Both the position numbers and the translations under genes were made by a program. DNA of 64,000 nucleotides from Nocardiopsis sp. TSRI0078. Its GTDB lineage: Bacteria > Actinomycetota > Actinomycetes > Streptosporangiales > Streptosporangiaceae. Shown here piece after piece: positions 17,622 through 25,353 of this stretch (position 1 is the first letter of the stretch; each line of letters begins with the position of its first letter). The stretch is from assembly GCF_001905145.1 (NCBI RefSeq), contig NZ_LWLB01000033.1, forward strand, positions 409,248 through 473,247. The letters are read 5' to 3'. The notes under the pieces are model-generated. The model was given only the letters and a program-made list of their open reading frames with translations, did not search any database and was not told the origin of the DNA.

Positions 17622-19040
17622 TCAGTACGTCGGCGGGGGCGTGTCCCCCTCGTCGAGGGTGGGACGGCCCCTGTCGGTCTGCTCGCCCCGGATGCGGCGC
17701 CCCCGACCGCCCGAACCGCGGTCGCCGTCCCCGGTCTGCCGTCCGCCGGACCGCGGCGGCCGCTGGCGGCCGCTCTTGCGCGAGTGGCCCGCCTGGCTGG
17801 CGAACAGCGTCTTGGAGGCCCGGGAGGCGTCCTCGTTGCGCGCCATCCGCGCCATCCGCCGCAGCTCGGTGGCCTGCGCGGTCACCTCCGCGGAAGCGGA
17901 CACCGGCGCCGCACCCGCTTCCTCGTCCTGGGACGCGGACGGCTCCAGCAGATCGCGCCGGGCCCGTTCCAGCCTGTCGACGGCGGCGACGCGGTCGCCC
18001 CGGCGCATGGCCTCACTGGCCTCGCGTTTGGCGGTCTGCGCCCGCTGCAGGGCCTCCTCCGTGCGCACCTCGGGCCGGGGCACCCGATCGGTCGCCTCCT
18101 GCCCCGGAACCACGTTGACCGTGACGGGCAGGGCCGCGGTGTAGGTGGTCAGTGTCGCCGGGTCCACGTAGGTGGCCTCCAGCGTGGTGACGGTGGCCGT
18201 GCCCAGGGAGGCCTTCCCGGGGACGTCCAGGTGCAGGAGCAGCCGTCGCTTCTCACCGGAGTGGAAGTCGCCCAGTTCCACCACCACCGACCGGTCCGAC
18301 AGCTGGTGGGAGGGCATCTCACCCGCCACGCCGACGCCGCGCAGGTGCGGGTCGACCGGAATCCGCAGCGACACGGCCTGGACGGTCTTCGACAGCAGGT
18401 AGTCGGCCTCCTGGGCGATGAGGCCGACCGCGGTGTCGGGGTCCTCGGCGAACAGCGCGCTGCCCGCGCCGCCGTCGGCCACCGCACCGAGCAGTTCCTC
18501 GTCGTAGCCCAGCCCGTACCCCAGGGTCGTGGTGGTGACCCCGTGCGCGTAGGCGTCGCCCGCCACCTGCTGGAGCAGGCCGTGGTCGGTGACACCCTGG
18601 TTGGTGTGCCCGTCGGAGACCAGCAGCAGGGTGGCACCCCTGTCGGCGCTGGCGCGGCGGGCCTCCTGCACGCCGCGCAGCAGACCGCTGGACAGGTCCG
18701 TGCCCCCCGACGCGCGCAGCTCCGAGATCGTGCGGCGCACCCCGGCCTTGTCGTCCAGCGGCCCGCACGGGATCTCGACGCGGGCCTGGTGGTCGAAGGA
18801 CACCAGCCCGAAGTTGTCGGAGGGGGACATGCGGTCCACCAGGTCGAGCAGCGCCCGCACCACCCCCTCCAGTCTCCCGTCGCCCATGGAGCCGCTGCGG
18901 TCCAGCACGACCTGCAGCGTCGCGGGCGGGCGTTCGGCGTCCTCCTCGCGTTCGGGAGCGGTGACCTCCAACAGGAGGGATACGGCGTCGTCGGTGTCCA
19001 GGGGTACGGCGTCGAAGTCCAACAGCGCGGACAGGTGCAT
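17622..19040 (-). CDS. VWA-domain (von Willebrand A) protein
   Basis: 472-aa cytoplasmic protein. The metal-ion-dependent adhesion site D47-R-S49-G-S51 opens a VWA domain at about residues 40-215, with the later MIDAS Thr in G-G-T-D-L-S and the D-G-H-T-N-Q-G loop. A beta-rich middle part and a charged C-terminal tail of Ser/Arg/Gly-rich low complexity follow. No signal or membrane segment is seen. ATG 19040 follows AGGAGA; the frame further upstream is unconserved. The role is unknown. It lies downstream of a membrane protein on the same strand. Confidence 0.82.
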   Translation of the reverse strand: MHLSALLDFDAVPLDTDDAVSLLLEVTAPEREEDAERPPATLQVVLDRSGSMGDGRLEGVVRALLDLVDRMSPSDNFGLVSFDHQARVEIPCGPLDDKAGVRRTISELRASGGTDLSSGLLRGVQEARRASADRGATLLLVSDGHTNQGVTDHGLLQQVAGDAYAHGVTTTTLGYGLGYDEELLGAVADGGAGSALFAEDPDTAVGLIAQEADYLLSKTVQAVSLRIPVDPHLRGVGVAGEMPSHQLSDRSVVVELGDFHSGEKRRLLLHLDVPGKASLGTATVTTLEATYVDPATLTTYTAALPVTVNVVPGQEATDRVPRPEVRTEEALQRAQTAKREASEAMRRGDRVAAVDRLERARRDLLEPSASQDEEAGAAPVSASAEVTAQATELRRMARMARNEDASRASKTLFASQAGHSRKSGRQRPPRSGGRQTGDGDRGSGGRGRRIRGEQTDRGRPTLDEGDTPPPTY

Positions 19041-19200
19041 GCGGTCTCCTGGGTGTGCGGTCGGCTCCGGAGCAGCGCCCATCCCGGTGTGGAAGGCGGT
19101 ACGGCTGTGGCCGAGGACCCCGTGTGAGGGCACCGTCCGTTCCGGGCCGCCGGCCGGGGATGGACACTCTCGACGGTACCCCGACGGGGAGCCGGACTCC

Positions 19201-19809
19201 TCAAAGCCCGCGCAGTCCCAGGCGGCGCAGTTCCAGGGAGGCCAGCTCGCGCACCGCCTCCCGGTCGCCGGAGTGCCAGGCGCCCGCCGGGTCCTCGTGC
19301 ACGTCGGCGAGCCTGGACGGGGACACCGACGAAAGGGCGCGCAGGGCCAGCAGCCGGGACCGCGCCTCGGGTGCGAGTCCGCGCATCCGCCGGACGGAAC
19401 CGGCCTGGCGCATCCACCGCACACGTGCGGGCAGCCACGTCGCGGCGAGCAGCAGTAGCGGCAGCGCCGCGGTGAGCAGCGGCAGGGTCAGCCCGAGCGA
19501 GGCCACCGACTCCTGGAAGGACGCGCCCGCGGCGGAAAGGGTCTCGCCGGTCCCGCTCATGCTGGTGAACGGGGTGGCCAGGGCGTCCCCGGCCAGGGGC
19601 ACCTTCAGGGCCTGTCCGGCCGCGCTGTCCATGTGCTCGCTGAAGCCCTCGCCGGTGCTCACCATCAGCTCGCCGGGGCGCTCCAGGGCCATGAGGACCT
19701 CGCGCAGCGACAGCGCCGCACCGACCCACAGGTACACCCAGGCCAGGGCGAGCAGGTCGGCGGCGATCTGGAGGGACATTCGCACGGGGGTGTCGGCGTA
19801 CGGCTTCAC
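19201..19809 (-). CDS. Small two-helix membrane protein of unknown function
   Basis: 202-aa protein with hydrophobic helices at about residues 17-36 and 95-120, separated by a Gly/Ser/Thr-rich outer segment, and an Arg-rich cytoplasmic C-terminus (W-L-P-A-R-V-R-W-M-R). I do not recognise the family. GTG 19809 is chosen because GGAG precedes it by 5 nt and the first helix starts soon after. It precedes the VWA gene by 160 bp on the same strand, so the two may be co-transcribed. Confidence 0.6.
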   Translation of the reverse strand: MKPYADTPVRMSLQIAADLLALAWVYLWVGAALSLREVLMALERPGELMVSTGEGFSEHMDSAAGQALKVPLAGDALATPFTSMSGTGETLSAAGASFQESVASLGLTLPLLTAALPLLLLAATWLPARVRWMRQAGSVRRMRGLAPEARSRLLALRALSSVSPSRLADVHEDPAGAWHSGDREAVRELASLELRRLGLRGL

Positions 19810-20008
19810 GGTTGCTCCGGGAGGTGGGGAGGGAACGGGTGCGCGGGTCCTCGGGGCCCGTGGTCGTCCGTTACCCGCTCCGCGGCCCCGGCACGCCGCG
19901 GACGTGCTCCCCCAGCGGCTCGGGACCGCCCCCCACCGTCGAAACCTCCCCCGGCCGTATTGGCGGCGTCCGGCCGGCGCCGGAACAAAAGCGTGGCTCC
20001 GGGTCTCT

Positions 20009-20037
20009 TTGAAAAAACTGCTATTACCTGCTAAAAA
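20009..20037 (+). promoter_or_regulatory. Candidate promoter for the 104-aa protein gene
   Basis: In the 300-bp divergent gap 19810-20111 there is an AT-rich island with TTGAAA (20009-20014) and TAAAAA (20032-20037) separated by 17 bp, a good sigma-70-type arrangement about 75 bp before the ATG at 20112. Nothing else recognisable lies in the gap. Confidence 0.5.
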
Positions 20038-20111
20038 GACTTTCACCCTTCGCTGCGCTGCCCAGGGTTCCACCCCGGTCAATGGGGTGATGTTCAAATC
20101 GAGGTCACACC

Positions 20112-20426
20112 ATGTACCTGGTCCAACTCTCTTTCCTTCCCTCCGTGGAGGGTCGGGAGTTCCCCGGCGATGTCCGGGAAATGCTCTACTCCAGCGCACG
20201 CGCGGAGGACGGTCTCGAACACGTGAGTGTCAGTGAAAAGCCCGGGGCCGACCCCGTGATCGGGCTCTTCCTCCTTTCCCCGGACCTCGCCGGGGCCGAG
20301 CGCACGGCGGCCCTCCTGTGGGGCCGGGCCGCCGAACGGCACCCTGAACTCGCTGATCACCAGCTTTTCAGGGCGGAGGTCCCCCTCATCGACGACGGCG
20401 GGGACTGGCCTGGGGAAGGGGTGTAG
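20112..20426 (+). CDS. 104-aa protein of unknown function
   Basis: A small acidic protein starting M-Y-L-V-Q-L-S-F-L-P with a GAGGT site upstream. The pattern (short strands, then S-V-S-E-K-P-G and the L-F-L-L-S-P-D-L-A-G-A-E-R-T-A helix) resembles an alpha/beta ferredoxin-like mini-domain. No Cys, signal or membrane segment. I do not recognise the family. It sits upstream of the secreted peptide and the carrier-protein operon and could be an accessory to it. Codon usage looks native. Confidence 0.55.
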   Translation: MYLVQLSFLPSVEGREFPGDVREMLYSSARAEDGLEHVSVSEKPGADPVIGLFLLSPDLAGAERTAALLWGRAAERHPELADHQLFRAEVPLIDDGGDWPGEGV

Positions 20427-20497
20427 CCGTGCGGCCCCCGGGGCCGCCGAGGGGTGGACAAAAGGGGCCATGGACCGTTTAGGACACGGCTGGATCC

Positions 20498-20527
20498 TTC
20501 ACTTCATTTCGCGGCTGTGCTCATAAT
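20498..20527 (+). promoter_or_regulatory. Candidate promoter for the secreted-peptide gene and operon
   Basis: TTCACT (20498-20503) and CATAAT (20522-20527) are separated by 18 bp, about 40 bp before the GTG at 20569. This would start the transcript of the small secreted peptide and perhaps the seven-gene operon after it, since only 50 bp separate them and no terminator is seen. Confidence 0.4.
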
Positions 20528-20568
20528 GGACATCGCAGGGGCAGCAGCAGGCAAGAAGGGAAATACCA

Positions 20569-20772
20569 GTGTCCATTCGTGTGAACGCTCTTTCCGTGGC
20601 AGTTTCCTCCACATTCGTTATCGCCTTCTCGGCTCTCGCGGGATTTTCTCCCGCTGTGGCGGCGGACGGCGGCGCGGAAACGCTCCGGACCGCCTCCGCG
20701 GTCACCTCCGACGACTCCGGCTGGCAGTCGGTCGGCACCGGCCTCCAGTCGGGCGACTCGGGCTGGCAGTAG
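20569..20772 (+). CDS. Small secreted peptide with repeated DSGWQ motif
   Basis: 67-residue product. Residues 1-31 form a good Sec signal peptide (charged start, hydrophobic core, A29-V-A31 before the likely cleavage). The 36-residue remainder is Ser/Thr/Asp-rich and ends in two D-S-G-W-Q units about ten residues apart, the last at the very C-terminus. No Cys. The GTG start has AAGAAGGG 8 nt upstream. It lies 50 bp before the PLP decarboxylase gene. It may be a signal, a processed peptide or an exported accessory; I know no family with this ending. Confidence 0.6.
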   Translation: MSIRVNALSVAVSSTFVIAFSALAGFSPAVAADGGAETLRTASAVTSDDSGWQSVGTGLQSGDSGWQ

Positions 20773-20822
20773 GGGCCGAAGCGGTCCGCCACATCCCACG
20801 CACGACCGACGGAAGGTGAAAG

Positions 20823-22091
20823 GTGCCCACCACCGAGTCCCCCGGACCCGACCACGCACGACTCGCGGAGGAGTTCGGAACCCCGCTCTTCGTCTACGAC
20901 GCCCAGACCGCCGAACGCTCCTACGCCGCCCTCAGACGGGCGCTCCCCGAGGGCGTCGACATCATGTACTCCCTCAAGGCCAACCCGAACGTCAGCGTCT
21001 GCGCGCTGCTCGGCTCACTCGGCGCCGGCGCCGAGGTCAGCTCCCACGCCGAACTCGTCACCGCGCTGCGGGCGGGGATCGCACCCGAGGACGTCATCTT
21101 CCTCGGACCGGGAAAGTCGCACCAGGAACTGGAGGCATGCCTGGACGCGGGGATCGCGGCACTGGTCTGCGAGTCCCTGGACGAGGTGGAACGCGTCGAC
21201 GCGCTGGTCGGCCAGCGCGGTTCGGCGCCCTTTCCGGTGATGCTCAGGGTGAACCCGTCCTTCGCCGCCAAGGGACAGGGCCTGGCCATGGGCGGCAAAC
21301 CCCGCCAGTTCGGGATCGACGAGGCGGTGGTACGCGACGCCAAGCACCGTCTGGGCGACCTCGCCGGCGTCCGGATCACGGGAATCCACGCCTACATGGG
21401 CACGAGGTTCCTCGACCACACCAGTGTCGTCCGCAACACCGAGCGCATCCTCGGCCTGGCCGAGTCCCTCGCCGCCGACCTGGGGATCGACCTGGAGTCG
21501 GTGGACTTCGGCGGCGGCCTCGGCGTCGCCTACTTCGCGGGCGAGGGCGATCCGGACATGGCGGCCCTGGGCCGGGGCATGCACGAGGCGATCGCCGACT
21601 TCCGCGGCCGCAACCCCCGCTGCCGCCTGATGATGGAGTCCGGACGCTACCTGACCGCCGCGTCGGGCACCTACGTGGTGCGCGTACGCGAGGTCAAGGA
21701 GTCCATGGGTGAACTGTTCGCCGTGGCCGACGGGGGGACCAACCACCACATGGCCGCCGTGGGCGTCGGCAGCTTCGCCAAGCGGAACTTCCCCGTGCGC
21801 CGCCTCGGCCCGGCGGAGTCGTCCGCCACGCACGAGTACTCCGTCACCGGGCCGCTGTGCACGCCCAACGACCTCATCGCCAAGAAGGTCGTCCTGCCCG
21901 AGCTGCGTGCGGGCGACCTGCTCGGAATCGGGCGCTCGGGCGCCTACGGGCCCACCGCCTCACCCGGGCTGTTCCTCAGCCACGGCTATCCCGCCGAGGT
22001 CATGGTCCACCGGGGCCGCGCCCACCTGGTGCGGCTCCCCGACACCACCGGAGACCTGCTGGGCAGGCAGCGTCTCGTCGACCTCCGGTGA
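20823..22091 (+). CDS. PLP-dependent decarboxylase (fold III), BtrK/exosortase-system-like
   Basis: 422-aa alanine-racemase-fold decarboxylase. The PLP lysine is K52 in Y-S-L-K-A-N. Further motifs are L-G-P-G-K, M-G-G-K-P-R-Q-F-G-I-D, D-G-G-T-N-H-H and G-P-L-C-T-P-N-D, the catalytic Cys contributed to the neighbour subunit. Diaminopimelate decarboxylase has C-E-S-x-D there, so this is not LysA. The M-G-G..R-Q-F-G pattern resembles decarboxylases linked to carrier proteins, such as BtrK of butirosin synthesis (acts on glutamyl-ACP), and exosortase-A-associated ones. It heads an operon with an ACP and ligase, so a carrier-bound amino acid is the likely substrate. GTG start; coupled to the next gene. 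Confidence 0.82.
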   Translation: MPTTESPGPDHARLAEEFGTPLFVYDAQTAERSYAALRRALPEGVDIMYSLKANPNVSVCALLGSLGAGAEVSSHAELVTALRAGIAPEDVIFLGPGKSHQELEACLDAGIAALVCESLDEVERVDALVGQRGSAPFPVMLRVNPSFAAKGQGLAMGGKPRQFGIDEAVVRDAKHRLGDLAGVRITGIHAYMGTRFLDHTSVVRNTERILGLAESLAADLGIDLESVDFGGGLGVAYFAGEGDPDMAALGRGMHEAIADFRGRNPRCRLMMESGRYLTAASGTYVVRVREVKESMGELFAVADGGTNHHMAAVGVGSFAKRNFPVRRLGPAESSATHEYSVTGPLCTPNDLIAKKVVLPELRAGDLLGIGRSGAYGPTASPGLFLSHGYPAEVMVHRGRAHLVRLPDTTGDLLGRQRLVDLR

Positions 22092-22549
22092 GCACGGGCA
22101 CCGGCTCCACCGCCCTGCGCGTCGGCGTCGACGTCCTGGACCGGCGCGAACTGGACCGGCTCACGCGCCGACCGTGGTTCCTGCGCTTCGGGTACGCGCC
22201 GGGCGAGGTGGAGGAGGCCGCCGGCATGGGTACGCGGCGCCGGGCGGAGTTCCTGTCGGGGCGCTTCGCCGCCAAGGAGGCGGTCCTCAAGGCACTGGGA
22301 CACGGACTGCTCCAGGGGGTGGCGCCGCGCGACATCTGGGTGGTCCGGGAGGAGGGGGGCGCACCAAGGGTCGTCTTCCTCGGGGAGGCCGCGCGGATGG
22401 GCCTGCCCCCCGTGTCCCTGTCGATCTCACACAAGGAGAACGTCGTCGTCGCCGTGGCCCTGTGCGTGCGTGGAACCGACGCACCGCGGCCCCCGCGGAC
22501 CGGCCCTGACGACGAGAAGGAGGTAGGAGCACATGAGCACCACCACTGA
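22088..22549 (+). CDS. AcpS-type 4'-phosphopantetheinyl transferase
   Basis: 153-aa holo-ACP synthase-like enzyme that adds the CoA-derived arm to carrier proteins. Signature motifs: G-V-D-V-L-D-R-R-E-L near residue 12 (Mg-binding Asp) and G-R-F-A-A-K-E-A-V-L-K-A-L-G near 60, then S-I-S-H-K-E-N. The GTG start overlaps the decarboxylase stop in GTGA, and the 3' end overlaps the next gene by 17 bp. Its place beside a dedicated ACP suggests it primes that ACP rather than the fatty-acid one. Confidence 0.88.
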   Translation: MSTGTGSTALRVGVDVLDRRELDRLTRRPWFLRFGYAPGEVEEAAGMGTRRRAEFLSGRFAAKEAVLKALGHGLLQGVAPRDIWVVREEGGAPRVVFLGEAARMGLPPVSLSISHKENVVVAVALCVRGTDAPRPPRTGPDDEKEVGAHEHHH

Positions 22550-23003
22550 ACGGACCGAGCGGCGGGAAGCGCCCGCCGCCCCGGCGGACGAGGACCGGGA
22601 GGCCGGCGAGACCACGGCGTTCCTGCGGGTGCGCCTGAACGAGGCCGACGCCTACTACGGCGGGAACGTGGTGGAGGGCGCCCGCGTCCTGCGCCTGTTC
22701 GGCGACCTGGTCACCGAGATCACCGTCCGGGAGGACGGGGACGAGGGCCTGCTGGCCGCCTACTCGGACGTGCGCTTCACCGCTCCCGTCTCGCCCGGCG
22801 ACTACCTGGAGGTCCGCGGCCGCCTCGTGCGCCGGACCCGGTTGCGCAGGGTCGTGGAGATGACCGCCCACAAGGTGATCGCCGCCGATCCCGGGACGCG
22901 TCCCAGCGCGGCACGCCTCCTCCCCGAACCCCGGCTCGTGTGCGCCGCGACGGCCACGACCGTGGTCCCCCACGAAGCAGTGAGAAAGAAGGAGTCCCCG
23001 TGA
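22533..23003 (+). CDS. Hotdog-fold protein like 3-aminobutyryl-CoA ammonia-lyase
   Basis: 156-aa single hotdog domain after a polar 28-residue N-terminus. The core reads A-D-A-Y-Y-G-G-N-V-V-E-G-A-R-V-L, then G-D-E-G-L-L-A-A-Y and F-T-A-P-V-S-P-G-D-Y-L-E-V-R-G-R. This closely follows the 3-aminobutyryl-CoA (and beta-alanyl-CoA) ammonia-lyases of anaerobic lysine/alanine degradation, which add or remove ammonia across an enoyl thioester. A thioesterase role is the alternative. In an operon with an ACP, the thioester partner may be the carrier protein. Overlaps both neighbours. Confidence 0.72.
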   Translation: MSTTTERTERREAPAAPADEDREAGETTAFLRVRLNEADAYYGGNVVEGARVLRLFGDLVTEITVREDGDEGLLAAYSDVRFTAPVSPGDYLEVRGRLVRRTRLRRVVEMTAHKVIAADPGTRPSAARLLPEPRLVCAATATTVVPHEAVRKKESP

Positions 23004-24517
23004 ACACCGAGCCGCGACTACTGCACGACCTGCTCGACCGGGCGGCCGAGCGCGACCCGCACACCCCCTTCCTGTCCTTCCGCGACCAGGCCACCGGCCT
23101 CGGCGAGCTCGCCGACACCAGCACCCGCATCGCCCACCACCTGCGTGCACGCGGCGTGAGGCGCGCGGACCGGGTGGTCGTGCGGACCGGGAACCCGCTG
23201 GCGGCCGTCTCCGCGCTCTTCGCCGTCTCCCGCGTCGGCGGGGTGTTCAGCCTCCTGCACGAGAGCGTTCGCGACGGCGCCCTGTCCCACGTCCTCAAGG
23301 ACTGCGAGCCCGCGGTCGTGGTCTGCGACACCGACGAGGCCGAGGACGAGGCCACCGCGGGGGGCGCCGACTTCCTGACCACGGACGAGCTGCTCGGCAC
23401 GGACGGCGGGCCCGCTCGGGCCCCCGCGCCCGCCGGCTCCGGCCACGACCGGGCGCTGGAGGTGGACCCGGTGTGCATGATCTACACCTCCGGCACCACC
23501 TCCCGGCCCAAGGCCGTGGTGAGCACGCACCAGCAGGTGCTGTTCTCCGCCCGGGCCATCCAGCGGCGTCTGTCCTACCGGTCCGACGACACGGTGTACT
23601 GCCCGCTGCCGGTCTCCTTCGACTACGGGCTCTACCAGGTCTACCTGGTGCTGCTGGCCGGGGCGCGGCTGCGTTTCGGCACGGCCGCCGAATCCGGGCC
23701 GCCGCTGTTGCGCAGCCTGGTCGAGAGCGGGGCGACCGTCCTGGCCGGTGTGCCCGCCGTCTCCGACCGGCTGGCGTGGCTGGCGGCCCGCACCGAGCAC
23801 AGGCCCACCTCCCTGCGCCTGCTCACCAACACCGGCGCCGCGCTCTCGGAGAAGACCGTCGCCTCACTGAGGAGCTCTCTTCCCGGGCTGCGGGTGCAGG
23901 TGATGTACGGCCTGACCGAGTGCAAGCGTGCCACCATCATGCCGCCCGACGGCGACCTGGACCATCCGGGCTCGTGCGGCCTGCCGCTGGACGGGACCGA
24001 GGTCTTCGTCACCGGCCCCGACGGTGAGCGGCTCCCGCCCGGTGAGACCGGCCAGATCGTGGTACGCGGCCCCAACGTCATGGCCGGCTACTGGAGGCGC
24101 GAGGAGCTGACGGCCGAGCGCTTCCACCGCCGGGACGGGCTCTTCCCGGAGCTGCGGACGGGCGACTACGGATGGCAGGACGAGGACGGCTACCTGTACT
24201 TCGACGGCCGCAGGGACGACATCTACAAGGAGCGCGGCTTCCGGGTCAGCGCGACCGAGGTCGAGGCGGCCGCCCACCGGGTCGACGGCGTGACCTCCGC
24301 GATCGTCCTCCCGCCGGAGGGCCGCAGCCCCGCCCAGCTCGCGGTCATCGCCGCCATCCCCAGGGAGGAGGTCCTGGTGAGGATGCGCGCGGAGATCGAG
24401 GAGTACAAGATCCCCCGGGTCTGCACCCGGTTCGACGACCTGCCCACCAACGGCAACGGCAAGGTCGACCGCAAGCGGCTCGCCCGGCTGATCTCGGCCG
24501 GACGGGGCCGTGACTGA
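23000..24517 (+). CDS. AMP-forming acyl/amino-acyl ligase
   Basis: 505-aa ANL-superfamily enzyme that activates a carboxylate as the adenylate and passes it to a thiol. Adenylation motifs in order: Y-T-S-G-T-T-S-R-P-K (P-loop), M-Y-G-L-T-E-C-K-R, R-T-G-D-Y and Y-F-D-G-R-R-D-D-I-Y-K hinge, and C-terminal N-G-N-G-K-V-D-R-K with the catalytic Lys. G-L-T-E-C-K-R recalls the exosortase-A-associated ligase family. The ACP gene follows 57 bp later, so loading that ACP is the simplest role. Substrate cannot be read by eye. GTG start in a GTGA overlap. Confidence 0.85.
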   Translation: MNTEPRLLHDLLDRAAERDPHTPFLSFRDQATGLGELADTSTRIAHHLRARGVRRADRVVVRTGNPLAAVSALFAVSRVGGVFSLLHESVRDGALSHVLKDCEPAVVVCDTDEAEDEATAGGADFLTTDELLGTDGGPARAPAPAGSGHDRALEVDPVCMIYTSGTTSRPKAVVSTHQQVLFSARAIQRRLSYRSDDTVYCPLPVSFDYGLYQVYLVLLAGARLRFGTAAESGPPLLRSLVESGATVLAGVPAVSDRLAWLAARTEHRPTSLRLLTNTGAALSEKTVASLRSSLPGLRVQVMYGLTECKRATIMPPDGDLDHPGSCGLPLDGTEVFVTGPDGERLPPGETGQIVVRGPNVMAGYWRREELTAERFHRRDGLFPELRTGDYGWQDEDGYLYFDGRRDDIYKERGFRVSATEVEAAAHRVDGVTSAIVLPPEGRSPAQLAVIAAIPREEVLVRMRAEIEEYKIPRVCTRFDDLPTNGNGKVDRKRLARLISAGRGRD

Positions 24518-24574
24518 GGAACGACCGCACACGAGCCAAGACGACACCCGCACCGACACACCAAGGAGACGAAC

Positions 24575-24835
24575 ATGCAGCGCAACGACGTGACCAAGGC
24601 TCTTGAGACGGCCCTCTCGGAGGCCCTGGAGCGAGAGGTCGCCGACCTGGACGGCGGCGTCCGCCTCTTCGACGACCTGCACCTGGACTCCACCTCGATG
24701 CTGGAGGTCCTCATGGGTCTGGAGGAGTCCATCGGACTGGAGGTCGCCCCGGAGGACCTGGAGATCGAGGCGTTCGAGTCCGTGGACACCCTCACCGACT
24801 TCGTCCTGGCCGCCACCCGGCCCGCCGCGGTCTGA
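24575..24835 (+). CDS. Acyl carrier protein
   Basis: 86-aa acidic carrier protein. The phosphopantetheine serine is S39 in L-H-L-D-S-T-S-M-L-E. Helix 2 is acidic (M-L-E-V-L-M-G-L-E-E), as needed for partner docking. The D-S-T-S form differs from the common D-S-L, pointing to a specialised rather than fatty-acid ACP. AAGGAG stands before the ATG. It lies between the ligase and the ectoine-synthase-like gene, with its own transferase two genes upstream. Confidence 0.93.
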   Translation: MQRNDVTKALETALSEALEREVADLDGGVRLFDDLHLDSTSMLEVLMGLEESIGLEVAPEDLEIEAFESVDTLTDFVLAATRPAAV

Positions 24836-24878
24836 GCACGACGCCCCCCGCCGAACCGCCACCCCCAGAGAGGCCGCC

Positions 24879-25283
24879 ATGCTGATCCGTTCCTTCGCCG
24901 AGATCGAGGACACCGAACGCCACGTCAAGGGTGCCAAGGGCACCTGGGAGAGCAAGCGGATCGTGCTCGCCAGGGAGGGCGTCGGGTTCTCCCTGCACGA
25001 GACCACCGTCTACGCGGGCACCGAGACGTCCCTGTGGTACGCCAACCACTACGAGGCCGTCCTGTGCGTCGAGGGCGAGATGGAGCTGACCGACGACGAG
25101 ACCGGTGAGAAGCACTGGATCACCCCCGGGGTCATGTACCTGCTCGACGGACACGAGCGGCACACCCTGCGCCCGACCAAGGACTCCCGTTTCGTCTGTG
25201 TGTTCAACCCCCCGGTCACCGGCCGCGAGGACCACGACGAGAACGGCGCCTACCCCCTCCTGACCGACGCGGCGGACGCCTGA
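24879..25283 (+). CDS. Ectoine-synthase-like cupin (EctC family)
   Basis: 134-aa cupin that follows EctC along its whole length: a W-E-S-K-R start region, G-T-E-T with H-Y-E-A-V-L-C-V-E-G-E, P-G-V-M-Y-L-L-D-G-H-E-R-H, and C-V-F-N-P-P-V-T-G-R-E. Residues E59, Y87 and H95 sit where the EctC iron ligands are. EctC closes gamma-N-acetyl-diaminobutyrate to ectoine by loss of water. The EctB aminotransferase is missing here and gene order (C before A) is reversed, so the substrate may be a different N-acetylated amine. ATG follows GAGAGG. Confidence 0.85.
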   Translation: MLIRSFAEIEDTERHVKGAKGTWESKRIVLAREGVGFSLHETTVYAGTETSLWYANHYEAVLCVEGEMELTDDETGEKHWITPGVMYLLDGHERHTLRPTKDSRFVCVFNPPVTGREDHDENGAYPLLTDAADA

Positions 25284-25353
25284 GGCCGCCCCCGTCCACC
25301 GGCCGCGGCCCCGCGGGCGAGGACCCCGACACGACCAGGACCAAGGAGTCACG

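Noticed and set aside
20569..20772. Calling the small secreted peptide a lanthipeptide or lasso precursor.
   Set aside because: It has a Sec signal instead of a RiPP leader, no Cys, and no lanthionine synthetase, lasso cyclase or RRE protein nearby.
20822..22091. Calling the PLP decarboxylase LysA (diaminopimelate decarboxylase).
   Set aside because: The active-site Cys motif is C-T-P-N-D and not C-E-S-x-D, and the gene heads an ACP operon; carrier-linked decarboxylase fits better.
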